DNA from: Chromatiaceae bacterium
Lineage (GTDB): Bacteria; Pseudomonadota; Gammaproteobacteria; Chromatiales; Chromatiaceae
Length of the DNA stretch: 64,000 nucleotides
Assembly (NCBI GenBank): GCA_016714645.1
Contig: JADKCI010000004.1
Span: 787,501-851,500 of the forward strand
Direction of reading: 5' to 3'
The position numbers and the translations under genes are program-made. Positions within the stretch are counted from its first letter, which is position 1. Each line of letters opens with the position of its first letter. Below the pieces are notes generated by a model. The model worked only from the letters and a program-made list of their open reading frames with translations. It was not told the origin of the DNA and made no database searches. This document shows positions 9,437 through 17,059 of the stretch, piece after piece.

Positions 9437-9785
9437 GTGGCGGTCCTGGGTTGGAAAAGGATTGGGAACTTGTAGCTACTAACACAAGTCCCGTGCCAGG
9501 TGATGCTATTTGCTATAATAGTATGATTAATATAATAAAATACAAATTTGTGATGGACCGCGAACGCGGGATGGGCAAGGGCGGACCACCAAGGTGGCAG
9601 TCGAGCGGGAGGTGGCTGCCGGATTGGCGGTGATGTCTGGGCTTCCGGTGGGCTTGGAGGGCGTGTTACCTTGCCCCCCTTAGTACCCGCCCGCACCAGC
9701 CCTGGCGAGGCTATTGAATTTCCGGCTGAGTGCGCCTTAATGGCCCCTTTCCCGGCAAACTTCCGACATACAGGCAGCGCCCTCC
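9437..9785. other. Intergenic stretch before rlmB
   Basis: About 350 bp without a supported gene. It has a short AT-rich patch (about 9505-9550) with a TATAAT hexamer at about 9513, which may be a promoter but lacks a well-placed -35 box in either direction. The rest is GC-rich and I see no RNA gene or terminator in it. Confidence 0.4.
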
Positions 9786-10562
9786 ATGACCAGATCCCAT
9801 GTCCCGCCCAAGGGGCCTCAAGGCTTGACACCCGTCGCGGGTATCCATAGCGTGCGCGGCGCCCTCAAGCATGGCGGGGCTGGGGTTGACGAGGTGTGGC
9901 TGGAGGGCCGGCGGCGCGACCGGCGGTTGGCAGAACTGGCGGAATTGGCGCGCGGGGCCGGGGTCAGGCTACGCCAGGTCGAGGCCGAGGAGATCGAAGG
10001 CGCCGCCCCGGGCATCAATCACCAGGGCGCCCTGGCTTGGGTCAGTGTCCCGGCGAGTCGGGGCGAGCCCGATCTGGACGCCCTGCTCGATGACCTGGTG
10101 GGGCCGCCCTTCCTACTCATCCTGGACGAGATCCAGGACCCCCATAACCTGGGCGCCTGTCTGCGCACCGCCGACGCCGCCGGCATCCAGGCCGTGATCG
10201 CCCCCCGGGACAATGCCGTGGGCCTCACCCCCACCGTCTCCAAGGTTGCCAGCGGCGCGGCGGAAACTGTTCCCTATGTCCAGGTCACTAACCTGGCGCG
10301 GACCCTGGATGCCCTCAAGGCCCGCGGCATCTGGCTGGTCGGCCTGGCCGGCGAGGCGGAGGCGGACCTCTATGGCCTCGACCTCAAGGGCCCTATCGCC
10401 CTAGTCCTTGGCGGCGAGGGCCGCGGCCTGCGCCGGCTGACCCGGGAGCGCTGCGACTACCTGGCCCGCCTGCCCATGCTCGGCACCGTCGAGAGCCTCA
10501 ACGTCTCCGTGGCCACGGGGATTTGCCTCTACGAGGCCCTCCGCCAACGCCGAGGGGTCTGA
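9786..10562 (+). CDS. rlmB: 23S rRNA (guanosine-2'-O)-methyltransferase RlmB
   Basis: A 258-residue SPOUT (TrmH-type) methyltransferase. The substrate-binding N-terminal domain opens with VAGIHSVRGALKHGG; the SAM-binding knot domain contains LILDEIQDPHNLGACLRTAD, VLGGEGRGLRRL and the closing ESLNVSVATGICLYEALRQ. The family 2'-O-methylates a guanosine (G2251 in E. coli) in the peptidyl-transferase region of 23S rRNA using SAM. Length is typical. It stands alone, with IS debris on both sides. Confidence 0.93.
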   Translation: MTRSHVPPKGPQGLTPVAGIHSVRGALKHGGAGVDEVWLEGRRRDRRLAELAELARGAGVRLRQVEAEEIEGAAPGINHQGALAWVSVPASRGEPDLDALLDDLVGPPFLLILDEIQDPHNLGACLRTADAAGIQAVIAPRDNAVGLTPTVSKVASGAAETVPYVQVTNLARTLDALKARGIWLVGLAGEAEADLYGLDLKGPIALVLGGEGRGLRRLTRERCDYLARLPMLGTVESLNVSVATGICLYEALRQRRGV

Positions 10563-10677
10563 TCAGCCCCTGCCGGCGACTTGGCGTAGCCTGGATGCGG
10601 CGGCGAGGCCTGGCCCTGGCCGACAGGAAGACCTTTCCAATCCAGAAAAGAGGCTGAAGGGGGGGTGATGGCCCGAG

Positions 10678-11005
10678 TCAGGCAGCGGGTTTTTGGGCTG
10701 GGTTGATGGAACGGAACAGTGTAGCTCGGGCCTCGTTGAGGCGCCGGGCGGCCTCATGGTCGCTGATGGCGTAGGCGATGGCATCCAGGTCATCGTAGGT
10801 GACGCCGGGTTTGAGGTACTGGGCGGCCTCGGGCAGTGACTTGAGCTTCTCGTAAGGGGTGGTCATGGTGGCGTAGGGGTAGCGTTTGCGTAGCCGGCCC
10901 TTGGCGTCGATCGCCTCGGTGGGGAGGCGGCGGGGACGGTGGAAGTTGAGGTAGGGAGACAGTACCCCTTGGGCGAAGTCGTTGACCTGTTCGGCACAGC
11001 GGCCA
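10678..11005 (-). pseudogene. IS481-type transposase, C-terminal part (split gene)
   Basis: Minus-strand coding sense runs from AEQVNDFAQGVLSPYLNFHR through TPYEKLKSLPEAAQYLKPGV to the stop at 10678, the C-terminal domain of an IS481-type integrase-like transposase. The N-terminal part is 4.4 kb away (15440-15812). When one copy of the shared 8-bp flank is dropped, the two parts join in frame (reading HIPGRCAEQVND). The gene was therefore split by the IS256-bounded unit between them. Confidence 0.8.
10998..11005 (+). repeat. 8-bp target-site duplication, left copy (AGCGGCCA)
   Basis: AGCGGCCA directly precedes the left terminal inverted repeat of the IS256-type element at 11006. The same 8 bases directly follow the right end at 15439. 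An 8-bp duplication is usual for IS256-family transposition, and the target gene is continuous in frame when one copy is removed. Confidence 0.8.
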
Positions 11006-11771
11006 GGAGCTATGCTCGATTCTGGTGTATATGAGCGGGGACTGATAGCGCTTGAGCAGGCGGCGCACCGTTGCTGACCATGTGGTTGTCGAGACCCAAA
11101 GCAGCAACGAGAGAGGTGCGCCATGAGCAACGATACGAGGACGGGGACCCGAAGTGCAAGTGGGGATCGGGTGGAGCCGCTGGCCGAGCTGGGCCTGCCG
11201 CTGGAGGAGTTGGTGCGCCGCGGGGCGCGCGACATCCTGCAGCGGGCCATCGAGGCGGAGGTGGAGCAGCTGCTCGAGACGTTGGCCGCGGTGTTGCTGA
11301 CGGATGGGCGCCGGGCGGTGGTACGCAACGGGTATCTGCCGGCGCGCGAGATCCTCACCCCGGTGGGTCCGGTGGAGGTACAGGTGCCCAAGGTGCGCGA
11401 TCGCTCCGGCTCCGAGGACCGCGGGGCCCTGCTCGCCTTCTTCGCCTTCCCGGCCGAGCACGGGGTGCCCCTGCGCACCACGAATCCGATCGAGTCGACG
11501 TTCGCTACGGTGCGCCAGCGTACCCGTCGAACCAAGAACGGCGTCACCCGCGCGACCTTCCTCGGCCTGGCCTTCAAATTGAGCGAGGAGGCCGCCAAGA
11601 CCTGGCGGCGCATCCGTGCCCCCGAGAAAGTGGCCGAGCTCCTCGGCGGGGCACGCTACGCAGACGGCATTCCGGTGTCTGACGACCCGCCGGAGACCCA
11701 AGAGGAGCAACGGGAAGCCGCCTGACAAAACTCTGGTCCCATGGTCATACACCAGATCTGACAATAGCTCC
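11006..11771 (+). mobile_element. IS256-family element, short deletion derivative
   Basis: A 766-bp element bounded by imperfect 25-bp inverted repeats: 11006-11030 (begins GGAGCTAT, ends CTGGTGTAT) and 11747-11771 (its reverse complement with about six mismatches). It holds one transposase gene whose centre is missing. Its left flank is AGCGGCCA but its right flank is not; the matching right flank is at the end of the second IS256 piece at 15439. It therefore looks like the left arm of a composite unit. Confidence 0.8.
11123..11725 (+). pseudogene. IS256-family transposase, centrally deleted
   Basis: A 200-residue open frame. Residues 1-92 match the N-terminus of mutator-type transposases (EELVRRGARDILQRAIEAEV, VRNGYLPAREILT, VQVPKVRDRSGSE). 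From LLAFFAFPAEH onward it matches the C-terminus (RTTNPIESTFATVRQRTRRT, EKVAEL). The roughly 200 residues between, which carry most of the DDE core, are absent with the frame kept. The protein cannot be an active transposase, but the element keeps both ends and could be moved by a full-length relative. Confidence 0.85.
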
Positions 11772-11984
11772 TCAGGCCTAAAGTAGAGGTAAGCAGCGAG
11801 CGTAGCGAGTCCGCTTGACCGCCTGGTTGAGCCTCGCTGCTCTTGATGCTACGAAGTGACCGAGGCCGAGAAAACTGGAAGGAAGCTGGAAGATAACAAC
11901 GGTCCTCGCCGCCGATGTGCCTGCCCCCTTCAGTTGTTCTAGCGAACTCTTGAAGACAACCAGAGGGCTCGCCAAGCACCGTTT

Positions 11985-12779
11985 TCATTGACGTGTCACC
12001 ACCTCCTGCGTTGGGAGCGTCACCGTCGGAATCGAGTCGGTATTCATGATCACCTTGCGCTGTGGCAGGTAATGAAGCAGCAGTTCTGTTTCCTTCTTGA
12101 CCACGTCGTAGCACTCGCAACTCAAAGTTTCGAGTTTCGACCGGTCAAGCACCTTGATTAATCCGCGCGAATATGAAATCACGCCCATCTGCTGCAATTT
12201 CAACGCCGCCTGGGTGACGCTCTCCCGGCGAACGCCAAGCATGTTGCTGATGAATTCCTGCGTCATGGTCAAGTGATTGTGCGACAGGCGATCCATGGAA
12301 AGCAGGAGCCAGCGGCAGAGCTGCTGGTCGATCGAATGATGCCGGTTGCAAACAGCGGTCTGAGCTACTTGCGTGATCAGGGCCTGCGTGTAGCGCAGCA
12401 TGAGAACCAGCAACTGGCCGTGACGGTTGAACTCTTCTTTCACCCGCAGTCTGGGGAGGCGATAGGCGTAACCGGCGCTCTGCACCAGCGATCGGCTCGG
12501 CGTACTCTCCCCGCCCATGAATAAAGTGATGCCCACCAAGCCCTCGTTACCCACCACCAGGATCGCGGTCGATGCTCCGTTCTCCATCACGTATTGCAGC
12601 GAGACTATGGAGTCAGTTGGAAAGTAGACATGGCGCATCGGGCGCCTGGATTCATACATGAGCGCGCGCAGTGGCAGCGGCACTAGTTCCAGATACGGGA
12701 ATAAACGGCCTTGAACCTCAGGGGACAAGGCGGCCAGAAGATGATTCTGCTGGGGTTGGGGTTGGGGCTTGACAGGCAT
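11985..12779 (-). CDS. Crp/Fnr-family transcription regulator
   Basis: A 264-residue regulator with an N-terminal cyclic-nucleotide-binding-type fold (about 10-150; RHVYFPTDSIVSLQYVMENG) and a C-terminal winged helix (LTMTQEFISNMLGVRRESVT, about 180-215). It lacks Fnr-type N-terminal cysteines, so it is not an oxygen-sensing Fnr; the ligand is unknown. It is a passenger of the IS256-bounded unit and reads the same way as the diguanylate cyclase beyond it. Downstream to 11772 I see no further gene. Confidence 0.85.
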   Translation of the reverse strand: MPVKPQPQPQQNHLLAALSPEVQGRLFPYLELVPLPLRALMYESRRPMRHVYFPTDSIVSLQYVMENGASTAILVVGNEGLVGITLFMGGESTPSRSLVQSAGYAYRLPRLRVKEEFNRHGQLLVLMLRYTQALITQVAQTAVCNRHHSIDQQLCRWLLLSMDRLSHNHLTMTQEFISNMLGVRRESVTQAALKLQQMGVISYSRGLIKVLDRSKLETLSCECYDVVKKETELLLHYLPQRKVIMNTDSIPTVTLPTQEVVTRQ

Positions 12780-12933
12780 CTCGGGACTCTTTGAATTGAA
12801 GGGTTTGAGATTATCCGCTCAAAGCGGCTTGGCTGTACTTTCTGTATCGCGCACTCCGGTGCGGTGGCCCGCAGATGGGGAGGACTTTGAGAATTAGCAT
12901 GACAACAGCAGAAGCAGAAGCAGAAGCTTAGCG

Positions 12934-12993
12934 CCCTAACGTTTCCGCTCACCCGCCGCGTACTCGCGGTCGGTATGAAGCGGCTTGTTAGCC
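12934..12993 (-). other. attC-like recombination site after the diguanylate cyclase
   Basis: Read on the minus strand, the 60 bp start GGCTAAC and end GTTAGGG, with inner arms CCGCT and AGCGG and a central stem ACC..CCGCG / CGCGG..GGT. This is the folded layout of an integron attC. The outer boxes differ slightly from RYYYAAC/GTTRRRY. The left box lies just past the end of the coding region, and the 11 bases AGCGGGCTAAC are the exact reverse complement of the unit's start at 13893-13903, as expected for a cassette. Confidence 0.6.
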
Positions 12994-13872
12994 CGCTGTT
13001 TGCTCACCAGATTCTCGGAACAGCACAACACGCTTCTCTGTCCCCTTGGCTTTATACATTGCTGTATCGGCTTTTTTGAAAAGAACATCAGCCGTATCTC
13101 CATCTGCGGGATATGTAGCAATACCAATACTTGCGCTTATGGAAAGAACAATCCCATTAAACTCGAAGGCTTCGGCAATCCGAATTATCATTTCTTCTGC
13201 AAGGCGAGTTACCTCTGCTTTTTGCTTGACTTCGAACAACAGGCATACAAATTCGTCGCCTCCCCAGCGACTGACTATGTCTTCATCGCGTACAAAAGAC
13301 TTTAAACGATTTGCCACCATTAGTAGCACCTGATCTCCTAGATCATGACCATAAGAATCGTTAATATTCTTGAATTTGTCGATGTCAATAAATAGCACGG
13401 CAAGTCCCCAATCGTGCCGTTTTGCCTGGATCAAACCGTGGTCGAGATGCTGTTCATATGAGACACGGTTGGGAAGACCCGTGAGTGCGTCCTGAAGCGC
13501 AATTTGTTGCGCTTCTTCCGTTTTTACCTGGGCTCTTGATAAATCGTCGAGCGCTTCGGCCAAGTCAGTCTTCGTGTCAGCGAGTTCGGATTCGACGACT
13601 ATTCGTTCAGCGATTTCTTCGGCGAGTTCGACGTTAACCAGCTTCAAGTCGTCTGCGGCTTCTGCAACCTTCTGTTCGACATTTTGATTCTGACTAAGGG
13701 CCTGTTTCATAATCTGATCAGGGACATTTTCTTGCTTTAGAACTTCATTTACAAATGTAAGATCACTGGCAGCCTTTTTGACAGTTTTTTTGATTGTCTC
13801 ATTTTTCTTAAGCACGCGTCCAAGCGAAAGCCTCTTGGCAGACAAGTTTTCTTTTAAATCTTTTGATTTCAT
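12988..13872 (-). CDS. Cytoplasmic diguanylate cyclase (GGDEF)
   Basis: About 294 residues. The first 120 are charged and helical, probably a coiled coil (AEEIAERIVVESELADTKTD region). The rest is a GGDEF domain with RWGGDEF intact and an inhibitory I-site RDED five residues before it, so it should make c-di-GMP from two GTP and be product-inhibited. No membrane helix. ATG 13872 is preferred because AAGGAG lies six bases upstream; earlier ATGs at 13878 and 13905 lack this. AT-richer than its surroundings and flanked by attC-like sequences, so it looks like a gene cassette. Confidence 0.88.
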   Translation of the reverse strand: MKSKDLKENLSAKRLSLGRVLKKNETIKKTVKKAASDLTFVNEVLKQENVPDQIMKQALSQNQNVEQKVAEAADDLKLVNVELAEEIAERIVVESELADTKTDLAEALDDLSRAQVKTEEAQQIALQDALTGLPNRVSYEQHLDHGLIQAKRHDWGLAVLFIDIDKFKNINDSYGHDLGDQVLLMVANRLKSFVRDEDIVSRWGGDEFVCLLFEVKQKAEVTRLAEEMIIRIAEAFEFNGIVLSISASIGIATYPADGDTADVLFKKADTAMYKAKGTEKRVVLFRESGEQTAG

Positions 13873-13894
13873 AAACATCTCCTTTTGCATAGAG

Positions 13895-13924
13895 CGGGCT
13901 AACAATGCATTGTATGGACCCGCC
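13895..13924 (-). repeat. 30-bp repeat upstream of the diguanylate cyclase (attC right-half-like)
   Basis: On the minus strand this 30-mer begins GGCGGGTCCATACAAT and ends CATTGTTAGCCCG. It differs at one base from 26537-26566, which stands upstream of hsdM. Similarity between the two loci stops at both ends of the 30-mer. The last nine bases, GTTAGCCCG, have the form of an attC/attI crossover box (G^TTAGCC), so both may be the same kind of cassette junction. Confidence 0.7.
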
Positions 13925-13953
13925 GGCCTTGATCATAACTCCACCCACCCCCG

Positions 13954-14221
13954 TCACGCCGCCACCAGTGTCAGGGCAGACTGCTTGACTGGTCGCGGTC
14001 GTCGCCGCCGCGCGGGCGGCGGCAGGGAGACGTGCGCCAGTACCTGCTCAAACAGCGCCGGGTGAGCCCGCCCGAAGAGGCGTTCGGCGGCGGTGGTGCC
14101 GTCAGGGCGCCGGACATAAAAGTTATGCAGCGCCGTCAGGGCCGCCAGCTTGCGGTCGCTCAAGCGGTGACTGCCATAATGATACAGCGACAGGTGGCCA
14201 TTGCGCCCCTCCACGCAGGAA
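13954..14221 (-). pseudogene. Transposase C-terminal fragment (DUF6399-like)
   Basis: The minus strand reads SSCVEGRNGHLSLYHYGSHR, then RLSDRKLAALTALHNFYVRR and PDGTTAAERLFGRAH, then a basic tail, to the stop at 13954. This resembles the C-terminus of a transposase family carrying DUF6399. Everything upstream was replaced by the IS3-type element whose end starts at 14222. Confidence 0.6.
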
Positions 14222-14261
14222 CTGAGGTTCCCTCGGTTTTTCGTCTTCCAAGGGCAGGGGT

Positions 14262-14846
14262 TCATGCGACCTGCTTTTCTCCTTGTCGAGGGTTGATCCA
14301 GTCCTTCAGAAACTGCATCGGGGAAGGGTAACCGAGGGTGGAATGCCGACGCTTGCGGTTGTAGAACACCTCGATGTACGCGAAGGCGGTGGCCTGCATG
14401 GCGTCGCGGGTGGCGAAGTGCTCCCCGAAGACCCGCTCGTTCTTGAAGCGGTTGAACCCGCTCGCGGTCGGGGCATTGTCCCCACCATTGTCCTTGCGGC
14501 TCATCGAGCAGACCATGCCGTACGGCGCCAGGGTCGCTTGGCACGCAGGGCTCGCGTACTGGCTCCCCCGATCGGAAGGGTGGATCAGCCCCGGGGCTGG
14601 CTGGCGTCGAAACCAACCCATGATCAGCGCGTCGGTGACCAGGTCGGCCGTGATGCGCGGCTGCAGCGACCCGCCCACGACCGCGCGGTTGAACAGGTCC
14701 AGCAACGGTGCATCCGTCAGCCCCCGGCGATCCGCTGTGCCGCCACCCGGCCAGGCCCGGTAGCCGCCGACACGGACGGCGAGGACATCACACCGCTCGT
14801 TCAGGGCGAAGCGGTCGCGGTGCGCAGCGATCCAGGCGTACTTCAC
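14262..14846 (-). pseudogene. IS3-family OrfB, internally deleted
   Basis: A 194-residue frame that starts like IS3 OrfB (MKYAWIAAHRDRFALNERCD), then after GGYRAWPGG jumps to LLDLFNRAVVGGSLQPRITA, skipping the segment with the first catalytic Asp. The later motifs IHPSDRGSQYASP and MSRKDNGGDNA and the end FYNRKRRHSTLGYPSP remain. It cannot be catalytic. The start overlaps the orfA stop by 4 bp, as in intact elements. Copy 2 has the same first deletion. Confidence 0.85.
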
Positions 14847-15139
14847 AGCGCCTCCCGCGCGAAGTACGCCGTCGCTTTTTTTAAGATGTCGACCTCGCGC
14901 TTGAGCCGCGCATTCCCCGCGCGCAGACGCGACAGCTCCATCGCCTCCGCCGTGACCTTCGCTGCGCCCGCACCGTTGAGCGTGCCGACATCGAACGCCT
15001 TCACCCCGTTGCGCAGGGTCTGCTCGACCAGACCCCTCTCCTTGGCGACCGCGCCCACGCGCTTGCCGTCCTTGACCCGCTTCACCGCCTGGTCCTTGAA
15101 CTCGGCGGTGTACGCTTGCTTCGGAATCTTCTGCATCAT
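14843..15139 (-). CDS. IS3-family OrfA (transposase DNA-binding subunit)
   Basis: A 98-residue protein with the helix-turn-helix opening KIPKQAYTAEFKDQAVKRVK and a C-terminal leucine-zipper-like helix ending LKREVDILKKATAYF, the normal OrfA form. It binds IS ends and partners with OrfB; here OrfB is defective, so transposition by this copy alone is unlikely. Full length and uninterrupted, unlike the OrfA of copy 2. Confidence 0.85.
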   Translation of the reverse strand: MMQKIPKQAYTAEFKDQAVKRVKDGKRVGAVAKERGLVEQTLRNGVKAFDVGTLNGAGAAKVTAEAMELSRLRAGNARLKREVDILKKATAYFAREAL

Positions 15140-15202
15140 CGTCTCCCGTGTGACAGACCGTCTACGTCACCCTTGGAAGACTAAATTTCGGGGGAACCTC
15201 AG

Positions 15203-15439
15203 AACTGCGTCACCCGCGCGACCTTCCTCGGTCTGGCCTTCAAATTGAGCGAGGAGGCCGCCAAGACCTGGCGGCGCATCCGTGCTCCCGAGAAAGTGGC
15301 CGAGCTGCTCGGTGGGGCACGCTACGCAGACGGCATTCCGGTGTCTGACGACCCGCCGGAGACCCAAGAGGAGCAACGGGAAGCCGCCTGACAAAACTCT
15401 GGTCCCATGGTCTCATACACCAGATTTGACAATAGCTCC
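15203..15439 (+). mobile_element. IS256-family right end (second, partial copy)
   Basis: Nearly identical to 11540-11771 (about 232 bp): the last part of the transposase gene (from VTRATFLGLAFKLSEEAAKT to the stop at 15391) and the right inverted repeat ending at 15439. Its left side is cut by the IS3 element. It is followed at once by AGCGGCCA, the same 8 bp that precede the left arm at 11006, which makes 11006-15439 look like one transposed unit. Confidence 0.8.
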
Positions 15440-15812
15440 AGCGGCCAGGGATGTGGCTGTAGCCGAGGTGTTTGCGGATGACCGAGCCGTTCTCGCTCTC
15501 AGCCAGGGCGTTGTCGTTGGTGCGGCGCGCGCGACTTGGTGAACTCTGCGTGGAGCTTGTACGAGAGGGCGGCGACCCCGGCGTTGATGTACTTCGAGCA
15601 GTTGTCGCCGAGCGGTCGCCATGCGGGGCATCAACCTCGGCCAGCAGACGCACATCTTCGGGCGTGAAGCGCCGTGCACAGGGCTGAGCGGGAGGGCCCG
15701 CCGGTCCCGCAACGCCTGCCCATCCTGTGCTCGCCCGACCAGGCGGTGAGCGGTGCCCGCGACAGCCCGTCACCTTGGCCAGGTACGCCCGCACCAGCGC
15801 CTTCAGGCTCAC
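15440..15812 (-). pseudogene. IS481-type transposase, N-terminal part (split gene)
   Basis: Minus-strand sense starts MSLKALVRAYLAKVTG at 15812 and includes FTPEDVRLLAEVDAPHG and, after a frameshift, RRTNDNALAESENGSVIRKH and LGYSHIPGR, ending at the insertion point. The centre of the domain is shortened. The 3' part is at 10678-11005 and joins in frame. The first 8 bases on the plus strand (15440-15447, AGCGGCCA) are the right copy of the target duplication. Confidence 0.75.
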
Positions 15813-15868
15813 CTCAGCTTGGAATCACGGCCCCCTTCAGGCTTATCTGTCGTTGAACAAGGCTGCCA

Positions 15869-15895
15869 GTGTGACGATTTTTAAATTCGTGATAC
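15869..15895 (+). promoter_or_regulatory. NikR-like operator upstream of nikK
   Basis: GTGTGACGA ... TTCGTGATAC forms an imperfect inverted repeat that resembles the E. coli NikR operator (GTATGACGA ... TCGTCATAC), with 15 rather than 16 bases between the half-site hexamers. It lies 37 bp upstream of the nikK start. NikR represses nickel uptake genes when nickel is sufficient, so the site fits the operon that follows. No nikR gene is in the window. Confidence 0.6.
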
Positions 15896-15932
15896 TATGC
15901 AGGCCGTTTTCCGGGACCTATCAGCGTTGACG

Positions 15933-16643
15933 ATGTTTTCAAGACAACTCCTTCTGGGGCTTGGCCTCCTCTCCCTCGCCACCACGGCCGCGGCCCATGA
16001 CCTCTGGGTCGAGCCCTCCGGCGGCGCTTTCATCGTCCGCTATGGACACCACCCCCAGGTCTCCCACGAGGGGGCCCGCGAGATCGCCTACGCCCCGTCC
16101 ATCGTCAAGTCGGTGACCTGCACCGATGCGGCGGGCAGCCCCAGCCCGGCCCGGGTGGGCTCGACGGCCCCGGTAGAGATCGCGGGCGACTGCGCGGTCC
16201 TGTATGTGCTGACCTCCAGCGGTTACTGGAGCAAGACCCCCGCCGGCACCAAAAACCTGAAGAAGACCGAAGCCCCATCGCCCTTGAGCAGTTGGCAGGG
16301 CTTCGAGAGCGTCAAACATATCTCCCAGTGGGGTCCGGGCGCCGCCAAGTCCCTCGGGCTGCCGCTGGAGATCGTGCCGGCCGCGAATCCGCTGGCCATC
16401 CAGGATGGCGACAAGCTGGCCCTGCGCGTCCTGGCCAAGGGCCAGCCCGTCGCCAATGCGGTGGTGACCTACGACGGTAAGCCGCGGGGCGAGACCAACG
16501 CCGACGGGACCCTGAATATCCGCATCAAGCATGGGGGCCTGCAGCTTATCCAGGCATCGACCCGCACGCCCCATGTCGGACCTGAAGCGGACGAGGTGGT
16601 GCATACCACGGCCCTGACCTTCGCCCTGGGCAAGCAGCCGTGA
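15933..16643 (+). CDS. nikK: Periplasmic nickel-uptake component NikK (DUF4198)
   Basis: A 236-residue exported protein. Residues 1-22 are a signal peptide ending TTAAAHDLWVEP, which puts a histidine at the mature N-terminus, a known feature of this metal-linked DUF4198 family. The rest is beta-rich, with a late carboxypeptidase-regulatory-like fold (PVANAVVTYDGKPRGETNAD). In NikKLMQO systems NikK is thought to help deliver Ni2+ to NikM. ATG 15933 is chosen because it directly precedes the signal peptide. The stop overlaps nikL. Confidence 0.82.
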   Translation: MFSRQLLLGLGLLSLATTAAAHDLWVEPSGGAFIVRYGHHPQVSHEGAREIAYAPSIVKSVTCTDAAGSPSPARVGSTAPVEIAGDCAVLYVLTSSGYWSKTPAGTKNLKKTEAPSPLSSWQGFESVKHISQWGPGAAKSLGLPLEIVPAANPLAIQDGDKLALRVLAKGQPVANAVVTYDGKPRGETNADGTLNIRIKHGGLQLIQASTRTPHVGPEADEVVHTTALTFALGKQP

Positions 16644-17059
16644 GGGCGCTCCTAGTCCTGCCGCTGCCCTTCCTCGCCGGCACATTGCACGCCCACCAGC
16701 TCAACCATATGGCGCAGACCGGCAATGCGGTGATCGTCGAACTGCACTACGGCGACGGCAGCCCCTTCAGTTACGAGTCCGCCGAGGTCTACCGGCCAGC
16801 CGAGTCGATCCCCTTCCTGGCCGGCCGTACCGACGCCAATGGGCGTCTGGCCTTCATCCCAGACCGGGCGGGCGACTGGCGGATCAAGGCATTCTCCGAA
16901 GACGGTCATGGTGGCGACTTCACCGTCGCCACCACCGGCGAGGGCGGCAACTCCGCCCCCTCGGTCGGGCTCGGCACCCTGGGCGGTCTCGCCGTCGGGC
17001 TCTCGCTCCTGTTCGGCATCTTTGGGGTGTGGTCGTTGTTCCTGAGAAAAAGATCATGA
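16640..17059 (+). CDS. nikL: NikL-like membrane-anchored nickel-uptake component
   Basis: A 139-residue protein starting at GTG 16640 inside the nikK stop. It has a signal peptide ending LHAHQLNHM (again His near the mature end), a small beta domain, and one C-terminal membrane helix (LGGLAVGLSLLFGIFGVWSL) followed by RKRS. This is the NikL form of ECF-type nickel transporters. The 4-bp overlaps on both sides indicate translational coupling. Confidence 0.78.
   Translation: MRALLVLPLPFLAGTLHAHQLNHMAQTGNAVIVELHYGDGSPFSYESAEVYRPAESIPFLAGRTDANGRLAFIPDRAGDWRIKAFSEDGHGGDFTVATTGEGGNSAPSVGLGTLGGLAVGLSLLFGIFGVWSLFLRKRS

Larger units (their letters stand above)
14222..15202 (-). mobile_element. IS3-family element, copy 1 (internally deleted)
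   Basis: A 981-bp element with terminal inverted repeats starting CTGAGGTTCCC: 14222 onward (followed by TCGGTTTTTCGTCTTCC) and the reverse complement ending at 15202. It contains orfA and a shortened orfB, both minus strand. A second copy with the same ends lies at 40106-40938. No 3-bp target duplication is visible. Its right end abuts the second IS256 piece directly. Confidence 0.85.

Noticed and set aside
11006..11771. The short IS256 element as a simple independent insertion
   Set aside because: Its own two flanks do not show a duplication; only its left flank and the right flank of the piece ending at 15439 match.
14219..15205. 3-bp target duplication around IS3 copy 1
   Set aside because: Flanking bases (GAA on the left, AAC on the right) do not match; both flanks have been rearranged since insertion.
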